The notes below the pieces were generated by a model that saw only the letters and a list, made by a program, of their open reading frames with translations, was not told the origin of the DNA and did no database searches. 64,000 bases of DNA from Duodenibacillus sp964509205 (GTDB lineage: Bacteria; Pseudomonadota; Gammaproteobacteria; Burkholderiales; Burkholderiaceae_F): positions 1 to 64,000 of the forward strand of contig CAZDVW010000008.1 of assembly GCA_964509205.1 (NCBI GenBank). Direction: 5' to 3'. The number at the start of each line of letters is the position of its first letter. The first letter of the stretch is position 1. Both the position numbers and the translations under genes were made by a program. This document shows, in pieces, positions 34,991-43,822 of the stretch.

Positions 34991-35659
34991 TTACTTACCT
35001 TTGTCGCTTCGATGCAGGAGTCGGCGGTGCGCCCATTCCCAGCACAGGGCGACAATGACGGGACCGGCGGCCGCCGAGATGACGCCGACAACCAAGATCA
35101 TCGACAAATGATTCTTGACGAAGGGAAGGTTTCCGAAGAGGTATCCGGCTCCGATGATGCTTACGGCCCAGATAACGGCACCGATGGCACTGTAAAACTC
35201 AAAGCGCAACATGCTCATGCGAGCCGCTCCGCCGACCAGCGGAGCAAAAGCGCGGACAATCGGCACGAAACGGGCAAGGATGATGGTCTTTCCGCCGTGC
35301 TTTTGGTAAAAAAGATTTGTCTTTTCCAATTTCTCTGAGTTGATCCAGTGAATGGATCCGTCATAGATGCGTTTGCCGAGCCAGCGCCCCGTATGAAAGC
35401 CGAGCGTATTGCCGGCGCAGGCGCCGAGGATGACGGCGATGATCAGCAGCCACGGATTCATCGTTCCCGCGGCGGCCACGGTTCCGGCCACGAACAGGAG
35501 CGAATCGCCCGGAAGAAAAGCCATGATCACGATGCCGGTCTCACAGAAAAAGATAAGGAACATCGCGGCATAAACGAACATTCCATATTCACTGGCAACG
35601 GTCACGAGGAAGTGATCGGCTTGTGTAAACAGTTCAATGACTAGATCCAGAAAGGCCAT
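34991..35659 (-). CDS. DedA family membrane protein
   Basis: 222 residues from the ATG at 35659 (MAFLDLVIELF). The six codons further upstream begin with TTG and are not needed. Core DedA/VTT pattern: FFCETGIVIMAFLPGDSLLF, then GNTLGFHTGRWLGKR, and ARFVPIVRAFAPLVGGAARM with the conserved Arg pair. Four to five membrane segments. Family members are thought to move or flip phospholipids and to keep proton-motive force and drug tolerance. A GTTACAAT candidate -10 lies 35 bases upstream. Monocistronic, with its own terminator. Confidence 0.92.
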   Translation of the reverse strand: MAFLDLVIELFTQADHFLVTVASEYGMFVYAAMFLIFFCETGIVIMAFLPGDSLLFVAGTVAAAGTMNPWLLIIAVILGACAGNTLGFHTGRWLGKRIYDGSIHWINSEKLEKTNLFYQKHGGKTIILARFVPIVRAFAPLVGGAARMSMLRFEFYSAIGAVIWAVSIIGAGYLFGNLPFVKNHLSMILVVGVISAAAGPVIVALCWEWAHRRLLHRSDKGK

Positions 35660-35701
35660 ACGAAATCCCAGAAGCAACTCTTAGCGGCAAAAGATTGTAA
35701 C

Positions 35702-36097
35702 TGATTGACAGGGATGTTTTTAGAGAAAATTGCCAAGGGAGGGTTGTTTGATTATTTGAGCAAAAAAAGAGGGAGCCGGAATGCTCCTATATGTTGGGTG
35801 ATTGTTCTCGATTTAAGGCAATTCTTTTATGCGTGTTGACTTCAGACGAGAAAGAAAAAAAAGTCAGTTTGGGCGCTATCGACCTTCTTTCTGGCGCCTT
35901 GCGCAAAGCCTGTTTGCCCCGGCCGCTTTGTTGCAATCGGAATGAAATCGGGCCGAGAGGGTCAGCCGATCCGTTGGAGCTTCCTATAAACTACCCGCCG
36001 AAGGGGAGGAGCGGTGATTTTCATCGGGGCGTTTGGCATCGGTCGAGAAGCGACGGCTCTTAGAGCACAACACTTATTTCTCCCGTTGGAGAAGACG
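35702..36097. other. Non-coding gap between DedA and the SGNH-like gene
   Basis: About 400 bp with no supported gene. GGAGC (35772-35776) and GCTCC (35783-35787) form a short hairpin which on the minus strand is followed by a T-run, so it could stop leftward readthrough. Nothing else stands out apart from the ribosome site (GGAGA) of the gene at 36098. Confidence 0.5.
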
Positions 36098-36895
36098 ATG
36101 AAAATAAAAAAGTTCTCTGCCGCACTCGTTGCAACGTTTTTCTTTGTTTCTGGCGCCGCAGCGCTTGAGACGGACGTCGCCCCGGAGGTGACGTCGCTTG
36201 CAAATCCTGCCCCGAAGACGGGACTTTTCGTCGGCAACTCCTTTACGTACTACAACTGCGGCGTAAACGACTATGTCCGAGGGCTGACGAAGGCAGGAAG
36301 GCAGAAGTGGACGGCACGCATGATCACGATCAGCGGCGGCGCACTTGCCTTTCATCCGGTTGAGTTCTATGTCTCTCCCCACGAGAGGGATCCCTACTTC
36401 AAGAACGGGAACACCAGGCCCTTTGACGTTGTCTTTTTGCAGGGGCAATCGGCAAGGCCGATCAGCGAGAATCATCTTCCTGTTTACAGGAAATACCTGA
36501 AGGCTCATATTGAAGCGGTGAGAAAAGCTGGCGGCGAGCCCGTCGTGGTCGGCACCTGGGCGCGGCAAGATAGCCCCGAGCAAACGCGAACAATTGCCGA
36601 CTTGGTTATCGCCGAGGCGAACAAGAACCATGCGCTCGTACTCCCGGTCGGTCTTGCCTTTGCCGAGAGTTTGAAGGAGAGGCCGGAGCTCATTCTCCAT
36701 CATTCCGACAAGCGCCACCCGTCGGCTGCCGGTTCCTACCTTTACGGCGCGATGGTCTATTCGCTTCTTTTCAAGAAGTCTCCCGAAGGACTTGATTTTT
36801 TGGGCGACTGCGCCAAGCCTTTGTCCAAAAAAGACGCCAGGTTCCTGCAAAGGATTGCCTGGCGTGTGACGAAAGAGTTCTACGGCTGGGATTAA
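36098..36895 (+). CDS. Secreted SGNH-like hydrolase
   Basis: 265 residues from the ATG at 36098, which has GGAGA 6 bases upstream. The open frame extends back to 36014 without support. Residues 1-22 are a clean signal peptide (KIKKFSAALVATFFFVSGAAA). LFVGNSFTYYNCG (Ser48) looks like the SGNH/GDSL block I, VVFLQGQS like block III, and SDKRHPSAAGSYL gives the Asp-x-x-His of block V. So it is probably a periplasmic or secreted esterase or acyl hydrolase; the substrate is unknown. It is convergent with the NSS transporter, with the stop codons overlapping by 4 bp. Confidence 0.75.
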   Translation: MKIKKFSAALVATFFFVSGAAALETDVAPEVTSLANPAPKTGLFVGNSFTYYNCGVNDYVRGLTKAGRQKWTARMITISGGALAFHPVEFYVSPHERDPYFKNGNTRPFDVVFLQGQSARPISENHLPVYRKYLKAHIEAVRKAGGEPVVVGTWARQDSPEQTRTIADLVIAEANKNHALVLPVGLAFAESLKERPELILHHSDKRHPSAAGSYLYGAMVYSLLFKKSPEGLDFLGDCAKPLSKKDARFLQRIAWRVTKEFYGWD

Positions 36896-38262
36896 GAGCC
36901 AAAACTAAGCTTAAGGTACGGAATAATCCCGATCGTGAAGACGGCGAGAATAATCAGAGGAAGGATCCATGTGCAGTAAAACCGCATAATGGTCGGCATT
37001 TTGAGTCCCTTTCCCGTATTGACTTCGGCCAAATAATTCTTCCAACCCCAACCGCATTTGCGTGTGCAAAAAAGAACAAAGCAGAAAGAGCCGAGCGGAA
37101 GCAAAAGGTTGCTCACAATAAAGTCTTCAAGATCTAAGACGGCCGTTCCCGGACCCAATGGCTGGAAGTCCGACAGAACGCTGAAACCCAGCGCACAGGG
37201 TAAAGAAAGAATCGCAACGGCGGTACCGCAGACAAGACTGGCGTTCGGCCGAGACCAGTGCGTCAGGTCTCTGACGCAGGAGAGGATGGCTTCACACACG
37301 GCAAGAACAGTCGAAAACGTTGCAAATGTCATGAACAGGAAAAAGAAGGTTCCCCATACTCTGCCGTATGCCATCTCGTTAAAGATATTGGGGAGTGCCT
37401 CAAAAATCAAGCTTGGTCCCGCAGAGGGTTTCACTCCGTACGTGAAGCAGGCCGGGAAAATAATGAGTCCGGCCAGGATGGCAACAATCGTGTCAAGACA
37501 AATGACGTTGATGGACTCTTTAACGAGTGACTGTTCCTTATTGATGTAACTGGCAAAAATTGCCATGCTGCCGATACCGATGCTCAGAGAGAAGAAAGCC
37601 TGATTCATAGCCGCAACGATTGTGTTGCTGGTGACTTTGGAAAAGTCAGGCAGAAGATAAAACGACAGCCCTTTGGCGGCTCCGTCAAGCAACAGGCTGT
37701 GAATGGCTAAAAAGAGCATGAGGATAAAAAGCGAGCCCATCATCCACTTGGAGACCTTTTCCAAGCCGTTTCTAAGCGGGAAAGCCAGAATAATGAAGGC
37801 ACCGATAACAGTGATCAGCGTATAAAAGGTGATCTTGGGCGCATCCGTGAGCAGTTCGCCGAAAAAGCCTCCGACCGACTGGGGATCCAACGAGGCGAGC
37901 GATCCATTTGCACTTGACACCAGGTAGTAAAGCATCCAGCCGGACACAACGGAATAAAACATCATAAGGATGACGTTGCCGGCCAAGGCAGCATAGCCGT
38001 GCCAGTGCCATTTTGAACCGGCCGGTTCAATCTTTTGGTACATGCACACAGGACTTTTTTGGGAAGCGCGGCCGACGGCAAATTCCATTGTCATGACGGG
38101 TAAGCCGAGCAAGATCAGGAACACCAAGTAGGCGAGAACAAAAATTCCGCCTCCGTTTTGACCGGTAAGCCAGGGAAATTTCCAAACGTTGCCGACGCCG
38201 ATGGCACAGCCGGCACTCAATAACAAAAATCCCATTCGACTTGAAAGTTGTTCGCGTTGCAT
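36892..38262 (-). CDS. Sodium-dependent transporter, NSS/SNF family
   Basis: 456 residues with ~11 membrane segments. The N-terminal helix SAGCAIGVGNVWKFPWLTGQNGGG is the unwound TM1 with the Na+/substrate site of LeuT-like proteins, and MEFAVGRASQKSP and TM6 patterns also match. It probably imports an amino acid (tryptophan/tyrosine or branched) with sodium; the substrate is not predictable by eye. Divergent from mutL. A palindrome with a TTACAAT -10 lies 44 bases upstream. Confidence 0.93.
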   Translation of the reverse strand: MQREQLSSRMGFLLLSAGCAIGVGNVWKFPWLTGQNGGGIFVLAYLVFLILLGLPVMTMEFAVGRASQKSPVCMYQKIEPAGSKWHWHGYAALAGNVILMMFYSVVSGWMLYYLVSSANGSLASLDPQSVGGFFGELLTDAPKITFYTLITVIGAFIILAFPLRNGLEKVSKWMMGSLFILMLFLAIHSLLLDGAAKGLSFYLLPDFSKVTSNTIVAAMNQAFFSLSIGIGSMAIFASYINKEQSLVKESINVICLDTIVAILAGLIIFPACFTYGVKPSAGPSLIFEALPNIFNEMAYGRVWGTFFFLFMTFATFSTVLAVCEAILSCVRDLTHWSRPNASLVCGTAVAILSLPCALGFSVLSDFQPLGPGTAVLDLEDFIVSNLLLPLGSFCFVLFCTRKCGWGWKNYLAEVNTGKGLKMPTIMRFYCTWILPLIILAVFTIGIIPYLKLSFGS

Positions 38263-38298
38263 GTCCGTGATTCCCTGAGAAAAGGCTAGCGAAAGAAA

Positions 38299-38313
38299 GT
38301 TACAGATTGTAAC
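38299..38313 (-). promoter_or_regulatory. Palindrome over the NSS transporter -10
   Basis: GTTACA-GAT-TGTAAC is a perfect inverted repeat. On the minus strand it contains GTTACAAT, a -10-like box 37-44 bases before the start at 38262. No convincing -35 was found. Confidence 0.4.
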
Positions 38314-38357
38314 CTGCTACGCTTGAGCAACGGTAAAGAATCAGGGCGTTTTTTTGC

Positions 38358-38386
38358 TTGAGCCGTCAAAGTGCGACCGATACAAT
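38358..38386 (+). promoter_or_regulatory. mutL promoter
   Basis: TTGAGC (38358-38363), 17-base spacer, TACAAT (38381-38386), about 68 bases before the mutL start. A sigma-70-type match with ideal spacing. Confidence 0.65.
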
Positions 38387-38453
38387 ACAGAGCAAGGTGC
38401 GTTACAGGCTGAAATTTCCAACTGTCAGTTAAAAGACCGGAGAAAAACGAGAA

Positions 38454-40241
38454 ATGTCCATGAATCAAGAACGACGTTGCATTGCCATGTTGCCGGATCA
38501 GTTGATCAGCCAAATTGCGGCCGGCGAAGTGATTGAGCGACCGGCCTCAGTCGTCAAAGAGCTTGTCGAAAACTCCATGGATGCCGGAGCAAAGAATATT
38601 GAAGTTCGGTTGGAGTCCGGAGGCATTAAGCGCATTATCGTTTCCGATGACGGTTGCGGCATTGAACGCGACGAGCTTGTGCTTGCCCTGCAGCGGCATG
38701 CCACAAGCAAAATTAAGACGCTTTCTGAACTCGAAGAAGTGTCAAGTTTTGGTTTCCGAGGCGAGGCGTTGGCCTCGATTGCCGCGGTGGCATCCGTCGA
38801 ATTGGTGAGCCGCACGCAAGGAGAGGATCACGCTTGGTCTATCGGGAAAAATGGCGTTCAGCCGGCAGCCGGATCGGTCGGGACGCGGGTGATTGTCGAG
38901 GACCTGTTTTACAAAACGCCGGCACGCCGTAAATTTTTAAAAGGCATTGCGACGGAAACCGAACATGTGCGCGATCAGCTGGAGCGCATCGCTCTGGCGC
39001 ATCCGGCCGTTTCATTTCGTTTCTTTGCGGATTCAAAAAATATCTTTTCATGGCCGGCCGCATCCGAGCAAGCGCGAAGGGAAGCGGTGATGCCTCGAGA
39101 ATTTCGGGATGCATCCCGCAGCGTTCTTGTGCAGTCTTCCGGCATATCCCTTAAGGGGTCGATTGGCCTGCCGTCTGTTGCGCGTCCTCGGACAGATGCT
39201 CAGTTCTTTTTCGTCAACGGGCGTTTTGTTCGCGATCGTGTTTTGCAGCATGCCATTAAAGCGGCCTACTCGGATGTCTTGCACGTTGCAATGCAGCCGA
39301 TGTATTGCTTGGAACTGTCGATTGATCCGGCAAGAGTTGACGTCAATGTTCACCCGCAAAAAACGGAGGTGAGGTTTCGAGACGCCTCGTTTGTGCACGG
39401 GTTTGTCGAGCGAGCCGTCGTTGATGCGTTGGCTCGAATCGAAATTGATGAGGAGACCGGCGAAGTCAAGTCGTCAAGAATGCCGCCGGTTTCAACGCCT
39501 GGCGGCACCGTGCCTTCCTTTTTCCAAAAACCGCTGCAGTTTCGAGGGGAAAAGACTCTGACGCAGGAGCAGTGGAGGACGCTTTTCGGTTCCGATGAAC
39601 CGGCGGCGAGACCCATGGGAGTTCCTGCCGATGCGCTGGTTGCTCCAGACGCAGATGAGCCACTTGGCCATGCCATCGGGCAACTAGCCGGCATCTACAT
39701 TCTTGCGCAGAATTCTCAGGGGCTTGTGATCGTTGACATGCACGCCGCTCATGAGAGAGTGACGTACGAACGTCTGAAATGCGCGGCGGATAAAAACATG
39801 CAGATGCAGACGCTTCTGGTGCCTGTCAGCATTGAAGTGAATGCAAAACAGGCCGAGTCCTTTGAGGCGCATCAACAAGCGCTTTTCTCGCTGGGACTCG
39901 ATTTAAGTCGAGCCGGAGAGCATACGCTTATGTTGCGTTCCATCCCGGCGATTCTGGCTTGTGAGGCAACCGATTCGGAGCAGATGGTGCTTCGTGTGCT
40001 GGATGATTTCTCGGAGTATGGTTCTTCTCAGCTTACGACCGAACTTCGAAACAAGTGTTTGGCAACGATGGCCTGCCACGGATCCGTGCGCGCGCACAGA
40101 CTTCTGACAATCCAAGAGATGAATGCGCTTTTGCGCGACATGGAACGAACTGAACGCTCCGGGGAATGCAACCACGGAAGACCGACGTGGTACCAGTTGC
40201 CGCTTGCTGAGTTGGATAAGTTTTTTATGAGAGGTCGGTGA
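38454..40241 (+). CDS. mutL: DNA mismatch repair protein MutL, endonuclease type
   Basis: 595 residues. GHKL ATPase motifs at the N-terminus: IAAGEVIERPASVVKELVEN, DDGCGI, TSKI and GFRGEALASI. The C-terminal domain has DMHAAHERVTYE, which fits the D-x-H-A-x2-E-x4-E metal site of nicking MutL proteins (the Neisseria type also has Met in place of Gln). Downstream ACHGSVRAH and CNHGRP motifs complete the site. So this is the MutH-independent form. The start could also be the internal Met at residue 12 (MLPDQLISQI). miaA follows after 1 base. Confidence 0.96.
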   Translation: MSMNQERRCIAMLPDQLISQIAAGEVIERPASVVKELVENSMDAGAKNIEVRLESGGIKRIIVSDDGCGIERDELVLALQRHATSKIKTLSELEEVSSFGFRGEALASIAAVASVELVSRTQGEDHAWSIGKNGVQPAAGSVGTRVIVEDLFYKTPARRKFLKGIATETEHVRDQLERIALAHPAVSFRFFADSKNIFSWPAASEQARREAVMPREFRDASRSVLVQSSGISLKGSIGLPSVARPRTDAQFFFVNGRFVRDRVLQHAIKAAYSDVLHVAMQPMYCLELSIDPARVDVNVHPQKTEVRFRDASFVHGFVERAVVDALARIEIDEETGEVKSSRMPPVSTPGGTVPSFFQKPLQFRGEKTLTQEQWRTLFGSDEPAARPMGVPADALVAPDADEPLGHAIGQLAGIYILAQNSQGLVIVDMHAAHERVTYERLKCAADKNMQMQTLLVPVSIEVNAKQAESFEAHQQALFSLGLDLSRAGEHTLMLRSIPAILACEATDSEQMVLRVLDDFSEYGSSQLTTELRNKCLATMACHGSVRAHRLLTIQEMNALLRDMERTERSGECNHGRPTWYQLPLAELDKFFMRGR

Positions 40242-40242
40242 G

Positions 40243-41187
40243 ATGGCGCAATGGCGTGCACTTTTTTTGCTCGGACCGACGGCGAGCGGAAAGACGGCTT
40301 TATCGCTTTCGCTTGCACAGCGTTTTCCCATTGAGATTATTTCAGTGGATTCCGCTTTAGTTTATCGAGGAATGGACATCGGGACGGCCAAGCCGACTCT
40401 GAGCGAACGATCGATTTGTCCTCACCACTTAATTGATGTGCGGGAGATTTCACAAGCGTACAGCGCGGCAGACTTTGAGCGTGAGGCAACAACGCTGATT
40501 CAACAGATTCTGGCACGTGGAAAAATCCCCTTGATTGTCGGCGGAACAATGCTTTATGCCAAGGCATTGCGGGAAGGAATGGATAATCTTCCGGCAACCG
40601 ATGAAGCCATTCGCAGACAGGTGGCTGCAGAAATCCGAGAGCGGGGACTTTCCTGCGTGCGCGAAGAACTCATGCGGATTGATCCGGAATGCGCCAAAAG
40701 ACTGTCTGCGGCAGACACGCAACGCATAGGGCGAGCACTGGAAGTGTTTCGTATGACGGGTCGGACGATTTCGAGTTTTCAAAACGGTCCAAGAAATCCG
40801 GATCCATCCCTTCCTGTGATTGGTTTGATGCCGTCTCAAAGATCGCGTTTGCATGAAGATATCTCAAAGCGATTTCGCACAATGATGCGCTCGGGCTTTG
40901 TTGAAGAGGTTCGCAGTCTGATGCAGCGGGCGGATTTTTCAAAATCCCTTTCGTCAATGAGAGCCGTCGGGTACCGTCAGGCGGTTGAATGGATTGAGGG
41001 AGATGTCAGTCAGGATGTTTTTATTGAAAAGGCCGAAGCCGCTACCCGGCAATTGGCCAAAAGACAAATGACGTGGCTTCGCTCAATGCCTCAGGTTCAG
41101 TTGTTTGATCCGCATACGGAAAGCCAGTCCGACTTTATCGAAAAGGTCAGTCCGATCCTAGAGCAAATTGCGGCAGAGAATGCATAA
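40243..41187 (+). CDS. miaA: tRNA dimethylallyltransferase
   Basis: 314 residues. P-loop GPTASGKTAL; SVDSALVYRGMDIGTAKPT for dimethylallyl binding; IVGGTMLYAKALREGM; and the C-terminal RQLAKRQMTWLR typical of MiaA. It adds the isopentenyl group to A37 of tRNAs reading U-starting codons. It begins 2 bases past the mutL stop codon, so is translationally coupled to it, a classic mutL-miaA pair. Confidence 0.97.
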   Translation: MAQWRALFLLGPTASGKTALSLSLAQRFPIEIISVDSALVYRGMDIGTAKPTLSERSICPHHLIDVREISQAYSAADFEREATTLIQQILARGKIPLIVGGTMLYAKALREGMDNLPATDEAIRRQVAAEIRERGLSCVREELMRIDPECAKRLSAADTQRIGRALEVFRMTGRTISSFQNGPRNPDPSLPVIGLMPSQRSRLHEDISKRFRTMMRSGFVEEVRSLMQRADFSKSLSSMRAVGYRQAVEWIEGDVSQDVFIEKAEAATRQLAKRQMTWLRSMPQVQLFDPHTESQSDFIEKVSPILEQIAAENA

Positions 41188-41205
41188 GGACAATGATAAG
41201 CGGTA

Positions 41206-41276
41206 AAAAAGGAGCGCCGTTGAGTTGCCTCGAAACAAAGACAATTCAAGCCGCTCCTTTTGGCTTTTTTAGTCAA
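41206..41276. terminator. Bidirectional terminator between miaA and purM
   Basis: AAAAAAGGAGCG (41206-) pairs with CGCTCCTTTT (41252-41261), the stem continuing inward as GTTGAGTT / AATTCAAG with a bulge, then GGCTTTTTT. T- and A-tracts flank both sides, fitting convergent genes. Confidence 0.75.
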
Positions 41277-41278
41277 AC

Positions 41279-42307
41279 TTAAATGACGACGCAGCCGGGG
41301 GCTCCGTCAGGACGCACAACGATCTCTCCGATCCGGTACACGGTCTCGCCCTGAGCTTCGAAGGCCATCTTCGCTTTCTCTGCTTCTTCCGGACTGACGA
41401 CGACAGCCATTCCAATTCCGTTGTTAAAGACGCGGTGCATTTCGTGCGAGTTGATGTTTCCCGTCTTCTCAAGCCAATCGAAGATGGCAGGTCGTTTCCA
41501 GGAATCTGCCTTGATGACACACTGCGTATTTTCGGGAAGAACGCGCGGGATGTTTTCAAGAAGTCCGCCGCCCGTGATGTGAGCCATCCCTTTGATGCGG
41601 ACTTCTTTCATGACGGCAAGCGTTTGTTTGACGTAGATCCGCGTGGGTTCCATGGCTCTGTCGGCTAACGTAGCGCCGTCAAACGGCATGTCCCAAGAGG
41701 TGCCGGATACCTCGACGACCTTGCGAATCAGAGAAAAGCCGTTGGAGTGAGGTCCGGAGCTGGCAAGCCCCAGAACAACGTCTCCCGGAACGATTGATTT
41801 TCCGTCGATGATGGCATCTTTTTCGACGATTCCGACGGCGAAGCCTGCCAAATCGTATTCCCCTTCCGGGTACATCCCAGGCATTTCGGCGGTTTCTCCG
41901 CCGATCAGTGCACAACCGGCCAGTTCGCAACCCTTCGCAATCCCTTTGACAACGCGTGCAGCAGTTTCAACATCCAATTTTCCGCAACCGTAGTAATCCA
42001 AAAAGAAAAGCGATTTTGCGCCTTGAACCAAAATGTCGTTGACGCTCATCGCAACGAGATCTTGTCCGACCGTGTCATGTCGGTTTAAAGCGAATGCAAG
42101 CATCAATTTCGTGCCGACGCCGTCTGTTCCGGAAACAAGGACGGGATTTTTGTAATCTTTGCTGATTTCGAAAAGAGCACCGAATCCGCCGATCGATCCG
42201 AGAACTCCGGGCAGGAGGGTGCGCTTGGCAGCCGGTTTGATTCTTTCGACAAGCTCATCGCCTGCATCAATCGAGACGCCGGCGGCGGCATAGGACAGTT
42301 CCGTCAT
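41279..42307 (-). CDS. purM: Phosphoribosylformylglycinamidine cyclo-ligase
   Basis: 342 residues. SGTDGVGTKLMLAF and GGETAEMPGMYPEGEYDLAGF are the two PurS-superfamily ATP/metal motifs, and HITGGGLLENIPR lies near the C-terminus. It catalyses the fifth step of purine synthesis. Divergent from hda. A GTTACAAT box (42386-42393, minus strand) 79 bases upstream is a likely -10. Confidence 0.96.
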   Translation of the reverse strand: MTELSYAAAGVSIDAGDELVERIKPAAKRTLLPGVLGSIGGFGALFEISKDYKNPVLVSGTDGVGTKLMLAFALNRHDTVGQDLVAMSVNDILVQGAKSLFFLDYYGCGKLDVETAARVVKGIAKGCELAGCALIGGETAEMPGMYPEGEYDLAGFAVGIVEKDAIIDGKSIVPGDVVLGLASSGPHSNGFSLIRKVVEVSGTSWDMPFDGATLADRAMEPTRIYVKQTLAVMKEVRIKGMAHITGGGLLENIPRVLPENTQCVIKADSWKRPAIFDWLEKTGNINSHEMHRVFNNGIGMAVVVSPEEAEKAKMAFEAQGETVYRIGEIVVRPDGAPGCVVI

Positions 42308-42385
42308 GGTGTTAATGCCTAAAAAATAAGAAAAAAGAGATACATTCGCGGTAAACTTCGCGCCTGTCTTCCGGCAGGCGGCCTC

Positions 42386-42393
42386 ATTGTAAC
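42386..42393 (-). promoter_or_regulatory. Candidate purM -10 box
   Basis: GTTACAAT on the minus strand, the same octamer seen before the DedA and NSS genes. The upstream -35 is not convincing. Confidence 0.4.
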
Positions 42394-42449
42394 GTAAGCT
42401 GCACGCTGAAGGAATGAAAGAAGAATCAATCAGAAGTCATTTAGTCGAA

Positions 42450-43100
42450 ATGGATACTCCGCAGCAACTTTCTCTTGAGTTGTCAATGCCGCAAGTGCCG
42501 ACACTTGCGAATTTTGTTGTCGGAGAAAATGCTGAAGCGATGGCTTCCATTCAGGCATTTTGCTCGGGGACTGGGCCGCAGTTCCTTTATCTTTGGGGCG
42601 TCCATGGCTGCGGTTGTTCGCATCTGTTGCGGGCGATTGCTCCGGAGCAAAAAGAGAGAATTCCGCTGTTTGATGAGACGGTTCAGATTTATGCCGTCGA
42701 TGACGCTCAGGCGCTTTTAGGATTCGAGCAAGAGGAACTGTTTCACTTGATGAATGAAGTCAGAAGCCATCCCGGATCTCGCATCGTTGTGGCAGGTCAT
42801 GCTCCTATTCCAGAACTCCCTTTGCGTCAGGATATCAAGAGTCGTCTTTCTTGGGGGCTTACGTTTGAGATTCATCATTTGGATGCAGACAGTGCGACAG
42901 AGGAGTTTATTCGTCAAGCCTCGGAAAGAGGAATCGTTTTAAATCACGAGACGAGGCTTTGGATAGAGACGCATTGTCCTCGCGATATACAGAGCTTGCG
43001 CCGACTTTTGGACGAACTTGATGCGTATGCGATCAAAGAGAAGAGGAAGGTGACATTGCCGCTCATTCTTCAGTTTATTGCGAAAGGAATCGAAAAGTGA
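42450..43100 (+). CDS. hda: DnaA regulatory inactivator Hda
   Basis: 216 residues if started at 42450 (MDTPQQLSLELSMP). This start is preferred because Hda proteins begin this way and QLSLEL is the beta-clamp-binding box. A start at 42414 would add 12 residues. An AAA+ fold related to DnaA domain III. The P-loop reads GVHGCGCSHLL, with Cys where Lys or Arg is usual. Ser and Arg motifs follow (SRLSWGLTFEI and DIQSLRRLLDEL). It stimulates hydrolysis of DnaA-ATP at the sliding clamp after initiation. First gene of hda-HAD-pcnB-folK-DUF486. Confidence 0.88.
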   Translation: MDTPQQLSLELSMPQVPTLANFVVGENAEAMASIQAFCSGTGPQFLYLWGVHGCGCSHLLRAIAPEQKERIPLFDETVQIYAVDDAQALLGFEQEELFHLMNEVRSHPGSRIVVAGHAPIPELPLRQDIKSRLSWGLTFEIHHLDADSATEEFIRQASERGIVLNHETRLWIETHCPRDIQSLRRLLDELDAYAIKEKRKVTLPLILQFIAKGIEK

Positions 43101-43819
43101 AACTGGCAGTTTTTGACTTGGATCACACGCTCTTGTCTTTTGACTGCGAATGGAGTTGGGTCAATTACATTGCTCAACACGAAGGAATTGATCCGAAGGA
43201 GGCTTTTGCTCCGCTCAAGCCGATGTATGTCGACTACTACGAACGGCACCGCCTGGATGCGGACGCTTTCAGCGATTTCCAAATGCATTTTCTGGCACGG
43301 TTTCCGCGAGCTCGTCTGGATGAATTGTTGGCCGATTTCGTTCGCGAAATCATCCGTCCCTCCATTTCAGAGTCGGCGAAAAAACTCGTTGATTCGTATC
43401 GACAGCGCGGAGATATCACGGCAATCTGTTCGGGAACGTATTCGTATGTTGTCGACCCGATTGCACGCCTTTTCGGAATTAATGCCGTTCTATGCGGGAA
43501 GCCGGAAACCGATGAAAAAGGGGAGTTCACGGGAAGGCTTGTCGGGCTCAACAGCTTTGGAAAAAACAAGGTTGAATTTGTCCGAAATTTTTTGCAGGAA
43601 AAGCATCTTTCCGCACAGACGCTGTGCTTTTATTCCGATTCCTTGAACGACAAGCCGCTTTTTGACTATGTGGAAAGTTGCGGAGGTGAGTGCGTTGCCG
43701 TGAATGCGGAAGCGGCACTGCTTACTTATGCGCAGACACGCGGCTGGAAGACGTTGTCCTTGTATGAACAGCAGACCGGTGCCGGGATTGCATCCGTTCG
43801 CGAGATTTTTGGTATCTGA
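43097..43819 (+). CDS. HAD family hydrolase (SerB-like, subfamily IB)
   Basis: 240 residues from a GTG overlapping the hda stop (GTGA). Motif I is AVFDLDHTLL with both catalytic Asp. Motif II is in ITAICSGTYSYV. Motif III and IV are GKNKVEFVR and YSDSLNDKPLF. The helical cap between motifs is short, as in phosphoserine phosphatase relatives. The same position next to pcnB/folK is conserved in Burkholderiales. The substrate is unknown, and serine biosynthesis is only one option. Confidence 0.88.
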   Translation: MKLAVFDLDHTLLSFDCEWSWVNYIAQHEGIDPKEAFAPLKPMYVDYYERHRLDADAFSDFQMHFLARFPRARLDELLADFVREIIRPSISESAKKLVDSYRQRGDITAICSGTYSYVVDPIARLFGINAVLCGKPETDEKGEFTGRLVGLNSFGKNKVEFVRNFLQEKHLSAQTLCFYSDSLNDKPLFDYVESCGGECVAVNAEAALLTYAQTRGWKTLSLYEQQTGAGIASVREIFGI

Positions 43820-43822
43820 AAG

